From an uncultured Paracoccaceae bacterium (lineage in GTDB: Bacteria; Pseudomonadota; Alphaproteobacteria; Rhodobacterales; Rhodobacteraceae), in contig CANLQO010000001.1 of NCBI GenBank assembly GCA_947493335.1, positions 1,302,001 to 1,366,000 on the forward strand: a stretch of 64,000 nucleotides of DNA. The letters run 5' to 3'. Below, piece after piece: positions 54,389 through 64,000 of this stretch. Position numbers and translations under genes: made by a program. A model generated the notes under the pieces. That model saw nothing but the letters and a program-made list of their open reading frames with translations, did no database searches and was not told the DNA's origin. Every line of letters starts with the position of its first letter. Positions within the stretch are counted from its first letter, which is position 1.

Positions 54389-55245
54389 TCACCCGGTTCG
54401 CGCCATCGCCCACAGGGCCATTGCATCTGGGCCATGCCTATTCAGCCATGCTGGCCCACGACATGGCCAAGGCGTCGGGTGGTCGTTTTCTTTTGCGCAT
54501 AGAAGACATCGATCAAAGCCGATCCCGCCCCGCGTGGGAGGATCAGATCTATCAGGATCTCACCTGGCTTGGGGTATCGTGGGAACAGCCTGTGATGCGG
54601 CAAAGTGACCGGTTGGACGCTTATCGCGCCACATTGGACAGGATGTGGAACGATGGGGTGCTTTACGCCTGCTCCTGCAACCGGGCCGACATCAAGGCCG
54701 CGGCCTTCGCGCCGCAAGAGGGCGTCAGCCTTGGCCCCGATGGCATCATCTACCCCGGCACCTGCCGCAACTTGCCAAATGACCACACCTCTTTGCCCAA
54801 TGAGGCCGCCTTGCGTTTGGATTGGTCCAAAATACCGGTGGGAGCCTTTGAGGCCGGACAGGCGTTCTTTGAAGAGACCGGAGAACATGCAGGCCGCCAT
54901 GTTGTGTCCTTGGACAAGCTCCGCAAACAGGTCGGGGACGTCGTCCTGTCTCGACGCGACATGGGCACATCCTATCACCTGTCCGTCGTCCTCGACGACG
55001 CAGAACAAGGGGTCACTCATGTGATCAGGGGGGCGGACTTGTTCGACGCCACCCAAATTCATGTGGGGTTACAGCAGGTTATGGGCCTGCCCACACCGGT
55101 CTACCATCATCACCGGCTCATCCGCGACGAAAACGGCAAGCGACTTGCTAAGCGTGACGATGCGCGCGCAATCGCGAAATACCGCGCCGAGGGCGCAACC
55201 CCTGCTGACATCAGGCGGTTGGTTGGGCTTCCTCCGGCAGAATGA
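54385..55245 (+). CDS. gluQRS: Glutamyl-Q tRNA(Asp) synthetase
   Basis: A 286-residue truncated GluRS paralog that glutamylates queuosine in tRNA-Asp. It starts GTG 54385 with [17 protein letters not shown] (HIGH motif HLGH) and has the KMSKS equivalent [10 protein letters not shown] near the end. A zinc site is suggested by [10 protein letters not shown] and YPGTCRN. The anticodon-binding domain of GluRS is absent, as expected. The last 35 bases overlap the convergent hisI. Confidence 0.92.
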   Translation: MITRFAPSPTGPLHLGHAYSAMLAHDMAKASGGRFLLRIEDIDQSRSRPAWEDQIYQDLTWLGVSWEQPVMRQSDRLDAYRATLDRMWNDGVLYACSCNRADIKAAAFAPQEGVSLGPDGIIYPGTCRNLPNDHTSLPNEAALRLDWSKIPVGAFEAGQAFFEETGEHAGRHVVSLDKLRKQVGDVVLSRRDMGTSYHLSVVLDDAEQGVTHVIRGADLFDATQIHVGLQQVMGLPTPVYHHHRLIRDENGKRLAKRDDARAIAKYRAEGATPADIRRLVGLPPAE

Positions 55246-55579
55246 CCTCTGAGCCGTCTTTCACCTCGGTGAAAAAGCAAGTCCGCCGTCCCGTGTGGCA
55301 GGCCGCGCCTTCTTGCACGACCTCCAGCAGGATGCAGTCCCTGTCGCAGTCAATGCGAAAATCAACCAGCGCCTGAGTGTGCCCCGAGGTCGCCCCTTTG
55401 ACCCAGAATTCCTGCCGGGATCGCGACCAATAGGTCACCTGCTTCGTTTCCAGCGTGCGGGCGACGGCCTCTGCGTTCATCCAGGCCATCATCAGCACTT
55501 CGCCGGAATTTGCATCCTGCGCAATCGCGGGGATCAACCCGTTTGCATCATACTTCAGTGTCGCAGGATCAAATGACAT
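55211..55579 (-). CDS. hisI: Phosphoribosyl-AMP cyclohydrolase
   Basis: A 122-residue monofunctional HisI (no HisE domain) that opens the PR-AMP ring in histidine synthesis. Diagnostic stretches are [37 protein letters not shown] and the zinc/magnesium site [30 protein letters not shown] seven bases before ATG 55579 fixes the start. Isolated from other his genes, as common in Rhodobacterales. Confidence 0.95.
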   Translation of the reverse strand: MSFDPATLKYDANGLIPAIAQDANSGEVLMMAWMNAEAVARTLETKQVTYWSRSRQEFWVKGATSGHTQALVDFRIDCDRDCILLEVVQEGAACHTGRRTCFFTEVKDGSEVILPEEAQPTA

Positions 55580-55644
55580 GGCATTCCCTTTGCAATGGAT
55601 CGCGTTGGCCCTATCTAGGGGGGGCAAAGCAAAAGGGCAAACCC

Positions 55645-56091
55645 GTGTCGAACGATGCTGATCTGATGAAGCTATATTCCCAGCGCATTCTGGCGCTGGC
55701 GGCGGATTTGCCCCATGCCGCGCGGCTCGAAGATCCGGATGCGAGTTGCAAAAAGCGGTCTCCGCTTTGCGGATCTACGGTGACGGTTGATCTGATGCTG
55801 GATGGCGACCGGGTGACCGGGTTCGGACAGGATGTAAAAGCCTGTGCTTTGGGGCAAGCGGCAGCCTCTGTCATCGGATCCCAGGTGATTGGACTTGACC
55901 GCGCGGTAATCGCCAAAGGCCGCGACCAGTTACAGGCCATGCTCAAGGCCGATGGCCCGGTGCCCGACGCGCCCTTTGACGGGTTGGAAGTGCTGGCGCC
56001 AGCGCGGGACTACAAGAACCGTCATGCCTCCATCATGTTAGCGTTCGAGGCGACGCTTGGCGCCATGGATCAGGCAAAGGTCGCAGGCTAA
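55645..56091 (+). CDS. NifU/IscU-like iron-sulfur scaffold protein
   Basis: A 148-residue protein of the NifU N-terminal/IscU-like family. Candidate cluster cysteines are in [14 protein letters not shown] and [13 protein letters not shown]; the third IscU Cys region is replaced by the C-terminal [15 protein letters not shown]. The start is GTG 55645 with AAAGGG seven bases upstream. It may be a degenerate scaffold or a carrier with a specialised client. Divergent from hisI. Confidence 0.75.
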   Translation: MSNDADLMKLYSQRILALAADLPHAARLEDPDASCKKRSPLCGSTVTVDLMLDGDRVTGFGQDVKACALGQAAASVIGSQVIGLDRAVIAKGRDQLQAMLKADGPVPDAPFDGLEVLAPARDYKNRHASIMLAFEATLGAMDQAKVAG

Positions 56092-56105
56092 CCCCCTCCC
56101 CTCAA

Positions 56106-56145
56106 AGAAAAAACCGCCGCACATCCGGGACGGGATGGCGGCGGT
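56106..56145 (-). terminator. Intrinsic terminator for the 56282-56404 gene
   Basis: Minus strand ACCGCCGC (56145-56138) pairs with GCGGCGGT (56120-56113); inside it CATCC/GGATG adds five pairs. A TTTTTT tract follows. It sits about 135 bases beyond the stop of the small membrane protein gene and points away from recG. Confidence 0.75.
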
Positions 56146-56281
56146 AGGAAGTGCATCCGGTGGGTCGGGCTTCTGACGTCGGGCAGGCAAACCCAGGGTC
56201 AGAAAGTGGACAGGCAGGTCATTCGTTCAATGCGTTGTGGGACAGTGCAAGGACGACACCCGAGGCCGGATGCAAGGCAGG

Positions 56282-56404
56282 TCAGAATGCCCCGGGCAAG
56301 GACAGACCGACAAACAACATGACGATCAAGGCAACAGCACCCAAAGCGTCGGCGATCAGTGTGTCATGTGCATTGACGATGACGTTCTTGATATCCTTGG
56401 CCAT
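56282..56404 (-). CDS. 40-residue single-helix membrane protein
   Basis: A short minus-strand gene with its own ribosome site (AGGAGA seven bases before ATG 56404). The product starts MAKDIKNVIVNAHDT and continues into one hydrophobic helix (LGAVALIVMLFVGLSL) with a short tail PGAF. A strong intrinsic terminator at 56106-56145 lies beyond it, so it appears to be a complete transcription unit. It is downstream of recG by about 110 bases on the other side of that gene's stop. I do not recognise the family; codon use looks ordinary for the chromosome. Confidence 0.6.
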   Translation of the reverse strand: MAKDIKNVIVNAHDTLIADALGAVALIVMLFVGLSLPGAF

Positions 56405-56513
56405 GTGGGTGTCTCCTGCTTCGGTTCGTTTTGTTGCCCCTTTGTTCTCATATGGTTAATGAACTGTAAAGAACTTTTTGAGAACATTTGTGAACAAAAT
56501 GTTCCGGCGGGAT

Positions 56514-60829
<4,316 letters not shown>

Positions 60830-60853
60830 TCAGATGGGGGGTCCAGTCGCAAG

Positions 60854-60883
60854 AACGGCGACCCCATTTACGGGACCGCCGTT
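60854..60883 (-). other. Hairpin downstream of ctrA
   Basis: AACGGCG (60854-60860) and CGCCGTT (60877-60883) can pair around a 16-nt GC-rich loop. It lacks a T-run on either strand, so it is only a weak terminator candidate for ctrA. Confidence 0.3.
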
Positions 60884-60913
60884 TGATGCACTTGAGTGAG
60901 GGAGGGGCCGGGC

Positions 60914-61627
60914 TTATGCGCCGAGTGCAATCTTTTCGTCTGCGACAACCGGATCAGGATCACGCAGTACGTAACCACGCCCCCAAACCGTTTCGATAAA
61001 GCTGTCGCCGCCGGTCGCTTCATTCAGCTTCTTGCGAAGCTTGCAGATAAAGACGTCGATGATTTTCAGTTCCGGTTCATCCATGCCACCGTAAAGATGG
61101 TTAAGGAACATTTCCTTGGTCAGGGTCGTGCCCTTGCGCAGGCTGAGAAGTTCGAGCATCTGATATTCCTTGCCGGTCAGATGCACGGTCTGCCCTTCCA
61201 CCTCAACCGTCTTGGCGTCCAGATTGACTGCGACAGAGCCGGTCTTGATGATCGATTGCGCGTGACCTTTGGACCGGCGGATGATGGCGTGAATGCGGGC
61301 GACAAGTTCTTCACGATGGAATGGCTTTGTCAGGTAATCATCAGCCCCGAAGCCAAAGCCCTTCAGCTTGCTTTCGGTATCGTCGGCACCGGAGAGAATC
61401 AGGATCGGTGTATCAATCCGCGCCAGACGAAGCTGTCGCAACACCTCATGCCCGGTCATATCGGGCAGATTGATATCGAGGAGGATAAGATCGTAGTCGT
61501 AGAGTTTCGCCAGGTCGATGCCTTCTTCCCCCAGATCGGTGGAATAAACATTGAGATTGGCATGACTTAGCATCAATTCGATGCTTTTGGCTGTGGTTGG
61601 ATCGTCTTCGACCAGCAATACGCGCAT
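60914..61627 (-). CDS. ctrA: Cell-cycle response regulator CtrA
   Basis: A 237-residue OmpR-type regulator. Receiver domain with DD8-9, phospho-acceptor Asp51 ([10 protein letters not shown]) and switch residues, then a winged helix ([39 protein letters not shown]). The sequence is highly conserved with Caulobacter CtrA. In Rhodobacterales CtrA is usually non-essential and controls motility and gene transfer agents. The promoter region behind it carries a CtrA box and a GANTC site. sciP is next upstream. Confidence 0.95.
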   Translation of the reverse strand: MRVLLVEDDPTTAKSIELMLSHANLNVYSTDLGEEGIDLAKLYDYDLILLDINLPDMTGHEVLRQLRLARIDTPILILSGADDTESKLKGFGFGADDYLTKPFHREELVARIHAIIRRSKGHAQSIIKTGSVAVNLDAKTVEVEGQTVHLTGKEYQMLELLSLRKGTTLTKEMFLNHLYGGMDEPELKIIDVFICKLRKKLNEATGGDSFIETVWGRGYVLRDPDPVVADEKIALGA

Positions 61628-61675
61628 TTCGCTATCTCCGCATGAAATCGTCAGATCAACCTAAACCTTGAATGG

Positions 61676-61714
61676 TTAATCACCCGTTACCGGCTGCGAA
61701 AATTATGGCGACTC
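61676..61714 (-). promoter_or_regulatory. CtrA box and GANTC site before ctrA
   Basis: TTAA-N7-TTAC at 61676-61690 matches the CtrA consensus TTAA-N7-TTAA with one mismatch, and GACTC (61710-61714) is a CcrM GANTC methylation site. Both lie in the 90-base gap between sciP and ctrA, where autoregulation and methylation control are known in Caulobacter. Inference by motif. Confidence 0.5.
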
Positions 61715-61717
61715 ATC

Positions 61718-61996
61718 TTAAGGTTGTCTATAGCGTTGTATCGCTGTCGTCTTAAGAGCATCACGCCCGTGGTTTTGCACCGCACTTTCCCACTCATGAA
61801 ATTCATCCTCAGACAGGGCGTACATCTCGAGCGCGGCTTCGCGCGTCAACAACCCCGACAGCACCGCCATCACAACCGCTTCTTTGCGGGACGCCACCCA
61901 TCTGCGGGTCTTGGGCGAAGGAAGATCCGCCCGGGTCAGAATATTGCCATCGGGCAGCGTCACTGAACGCGGCCCATCAATCTTGCGCAGATACAT
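61718..61996 (-). CDS. sciP: CtrA inhibitor SciP (DUF1153)
   Basis: A 92-residue DUF1153 protein, opening [26 protein letters not shown] and containing the helix-turn-helix region [31 protein letters not shown]. In Caulobacter SciP binds CtrA and blocks transcription activation. Adjacent to ctrA on the same strand, which supports the call. Confidence 0.88.
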   Translation of the reverse strand: MYLRKIDGPRSVTLPDGNILTRADLPSPKTRRWVASRKEAVVMAVLSGLLTREAALEMYALSEDEFHEWESAVQNHGRDALKTTAIQRYRQP

Positions 61997-62124
61997 TTTT
62001 CGCGCCTTTCCTACCTACTTTGGCCCTACATGACGCAAATCGCTTAATGACTGGTGTAAGCCACGGGTTGGAAGTATGTCGCATTTTCCTATATTTGCTG
62101 ATCAATCCTCCTGAAGGTTCATCA

Positions 62125-63264
62125 ATGCCGCTCGATCCTGCCCTCAATTCGCTTGGTTTCGCCAAACCACCGTCAGAAACGCGAGTCGTCGTGGCAATGT
62201 CAGGTGGCGTCGACAGCTCGGTCGTGGCGGCAATGCTGGCCGAGCAGGGCTATGACGTCGTGGGTGTGACCTTGCAGCTTTATGACCACGGTGCGGCGCT
62301 GGCCAAGAAAGGTGCTTGTTGCGCTGGTCGCGACATCCATGACGCGCGGCGCGTGGCAGAAGAGATGGGGTTCCCCCACTACGTGCTGGACTACGAAAAC
62401 ACCTTTAAAGAGGCGGTGATCGACGAATTCGCCGACAGTTATCTTGCTGGTGCCACACCGGTGCCCTGCATCCGATGCAACGAGAGGGTGAAGTTCAAGG
62501 ACCTCCTGGAAACAGCCCGTGATCTTGACGCAGACTGCATGGCGACGGGACATTACATTCAGCGCATGATGGGTGATGCGGGTGCGGAACTGCACTGCGC
62601 GGCCGACCCCACCAAGGACCAAAGCTATTTCCTGTTCTCGACCACACAGGAACAATTGGACTACCTGCGGTTTCCGTTGGGCCATCACCCATCCAAAGAA
62701 GAAACCCGCAAGCTGGCCGCGAAATACGGGCTTAGCGTTGCCGACAAACCTGACAGTCAGGACATCTGCTTTGTGCCCAACGGCAACTACGCCGCGGTCA
62801 TCGAAAAGTTGCGCCCCGGTGCCGCCGAACCGGGTGACATTGTGGACGTGGACGGCAACGTCTTGGGCAACCACCACGGGGTGATCCATTACACCATCGG
62901 CCAGCGGCGGGGGCTTGGCATCGGCGGGCTGTCCGACCCGCTTTATGTGGTAAAGCTCGACGTCGATGCAAAGCAGGTCATTGTTGGCCCCAAATCCATG
63001 CTGGCCACCCGACGCGTGCCGCTGCGCGAGATCAACTGGATCGGGGATGGTGGCTTCTTGGCGGGCGGCGCACGGCAAATTGCCGTGAAGGTCCGCTCCA
63101 CCCGGCCACCGACCGATGCAATCTTGCGCCCGATCTCGGATACCGAGGCCGAGGTGGAGTTGCTGGTCGCCGAAGAAGGCGTAAGCCCCGGTCAGGCCTG
63201 TGTGTTCTATGACCCCGACAGCACCCGCGTTCTGGGTGGCGGCTGGATCTGGCGCGGCTACTAG
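62125..63264 (+). CDS. mnmA: tRNA-specific 2-thiouridylase MnmA
   Basis: A 379-residue enzyme making s2U34 in Lys, Glu and Gln tRNAs. PP-loop MSGGVDSS, catalytic cysteines in [14 protein letters not shown] and [12 protein letters not shown], and the C-terminal [16 protein letters not shown] and GQACVFYD. The ATG at 62125 has GAAGG eight bases upstream. The stop overlaps the stop of the convergent cupin gene as CTAG (63261-63264). Confidence 0.97.
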   Translation: MPLDPALNSLGFAKPPSETRVVVAMSGGVDSSVVAAMLAEQGYDVVGVTLQLYDHGAALAKKGACCAGRDIHDARRVAEEMGFPHYVLDYENTFKEAVIDEFADSYLAGATPVPCIRCNERVKFKDLLETARDLDADCMATGHYIQRMMGDAGAELHCAADPTKDQSYFLFSTTQEQLDYLRFPLGHHPSKEETRKLAAKYGLSVADKPDSQDICFVPNGNYAAVIEKLRPGAAEPGDIVDVDGNVLGNHHGVIHYTIGQRRGLGIGGLSDPLYVVKLDVDAKQVIVGPKSMLATRRVPLREINWIGDGGFLAGGARQIAVKVRSTRPPTDAILRPISDTEAEVELLVAEEGVSPGQACVFYDPDSTRVLGGGWIWRGY

Positions 63265-63836
63265 GGCGGATTGGTCCAGACCGGCGGCGTATCGAATTCA
63301 TCGCGCCACACGACGTAAGCCATGACAGGATTGGCGTGCGTCGTCAGAGCATGCGGACGATGGCCCGGATGAAACGATGCATCGCCCGGCTGCAGCGTCC
63401 GGCTCTCTTGTCCTTCCAAATGAAATTCGGCCTCGCCTGCCAAAACCACATAAATCTCATCCGCTGGGTGATGATGCCACGGGTAGTGCAGGCCCGGCGG
63501 CTGATAGACAACAAAGCTGCGAATCTGTGCGCTTAAAAATGGCGCGTCGCGGCCAATGACTTCGTAACAGCCGAAGCGCGCCATGAAGTCCGCGCCAATA
63601 GCCGTGTCTTTATAGGTTTCGCGCCACATCACATGCGGCGTGGCGGCCACAAGGGCATCGCGCAACGCGATATAGTCGTCAGTGTGCAGCGAGCGGTCTG
63701 CCTGCATCAGCTTTGCTGCTGGGACCATGTGAGGTTTCACGGGCCCAGACACGACATCCGTTGGCGCCGGGCAAAACGCTGCCAGTTCCGCATGGGTGCG
63801 GTGCAAATCCATGGCGGCATTCAAAAGCGCTTGCAT
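63261..63836 (-). CDS. dddQ: DMSP lyase, DddQ-like cupin
   Basis: A 191-residue single-cupin protein. The metal site is HxxxE-x-Y: His123, Glu127 and Tyr129 in [12 protein letters not shown], with a later His162 in HRPHALTT. This spacing matches the zinc ligands (His, Glu, Tyr and a distant His) and catalytic Tyr of DddQ, which cleaves DMSP to acrylate and dimethylsulfide. [11 protein letters not shown] and [11 protein letters not shown] are further cupin landmarks. AGGAGG seven bases before ATG 63836 fixes the start over the upstream ATG at 63869. DddL or DddW relatives are alternatives; lyase activity is inferred from motif only. Confidence 0.68.
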   Translation of the reverse strand: MQALLNAAMDLHRTHAELAAFCPAPTDVVSGPVKPHMVPAAKLMQADRSLHTDDYIALRDALVAATPHVMWRETYKDTAIGADFMARFGCYEVIGRDAPFLSAQIRSFVVYQPPGLHYPWHHHPADEIYVVLAGEAEFHLEGQESRTLQPGDASFHPGHRPHALTTHANPVMAYVVWRDEFDTPPVWTNPP

Positions 63837-63869
63837 CACGCCCCTCCTCTTTGCTGCAATCAGGGTCAT

Positions 63870-64000
63870 GAATGCCCCCTGCCCGTGCTGGCCCGTCGCC
63901 GACACGTTCAGGTCGCATTGAGGTGATTGATGCCGCTTAATGACAGCGCGCAGCGGCCAGATCGGCTACTCATGGGGAAACGACAGCTTTGAGGGTCCGA
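63870..64000. other. Right-edge sequence without a supportable gene
   Basis: Two minus-strand frames and one plus-strand frame reach the edge but stop within 90 bases. None shows a recognised product. A minus-strand frame ending at 63908 could be the C-terminus of a gene beyond the window. Confidence 0.3.

Noticed and set aside
60854-60883. Terminator for ctrA
   Set aside because: Stem is good but no T-run follows on the minus strand, so it is reported only as a hairpin.
63679-63918. Minus-strand 79-codon frame at the right end
   Set aside because: Overlaps the start of the DddQ-like gene in another frame and shows no family features.

Overview
The window is about 64 kb of GC-rich chromosome that reads as a marine Rhodobacterales (Roseobacter-type) alphaproteobacterium. 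The evidence is the ctrA-sciP pair, the usg-gyrA neighbourhood, an Anbu-type proteasome cluster, a large RTX/Hint protein, tandem FAD-GcvT demethylating dehydrogenases and a DddQ-like DMSP lyase. No species is claimed. I see no insertion sequence, prophage, CRISPR array or plasmid origin. Almost all of it looks like core and niche-adaptive chromosome.

Layout. 1-2454: a truncated minus-strand gene whose leader carries a promoter, two hairpins and an intrinsic terminator (small RNA or attenuator), then a YejA-like peptide-binding protein with an overlapping tiny lipoprotein. 2698-7817: arsC-aqpS arsenic pair, convergent XRE-cupin regulator, and a cluster of acyl-CoA synthetase, DsbA-fold isomerase and Bcr/CflA-type MFS exporter. 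8049-14538: GNAT, mfd, membrane protein, hemB, diguanylate cyclase. 14668-20807: SYLF lipoprotein, YceI, and two divergent paralogous FAD/GcvT dehydrogenases. 20959-25969: MobA-like nucleotidyltransferase, small RTX-Hint protein, then a sugar-acid type operon (SDR, Zn-ADH, FMN hydroxyacid dehydrogenase) behind a promoter with an 18-bp LacI-type operator. 25982-29907: Anbu / transglutaminase / alpha-E / circularly permuted ATP-grasp cluster. 30145-34354: LldD-like dehydrogenase with a GntR-like palindrome over its promoter, LysR, DUF4242, a secreted unknown, and rplY with a structured leader. 34586-42097: a 2503-residue RTX/cadherin-like/Hint protein. 42733-48284: tRNA-Leu(CAA), zinc peptidase, DedA-dsbB, and an Lrp-flanked arginine/citrulline operon (arginase, CtlX, ornithine cyclodeaminase). 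48371-63836: usg, gyrA, outer-membrane protein, trmFO, methyltransferase, gluQRS, hisI, a NifU/IscU-like scaffold, a 40-residue membrane protein, recG-ligA, ctrA-sciP, mnmA and a DddQ-like cupin.

How it works together. Several genes deal with methylated or nitrogenous osmolytes and with amino or hydroxy acids (FAD-GcvT enzymes, arginase route to proline, DMSP lyase, lactate-type dehydrogenases), which fits a heterotroph living on algal exudates. The best candidates for an undescribed system are the Anbu cluster (a plausible ligase plus protease peptide-tagging system), the leader/sRNA at 327-438 and the terminator-bearing 40-residue membrane protein gene at 56106-56404. All functions are assigned by reading motifs and remembered family features; no database search was run.
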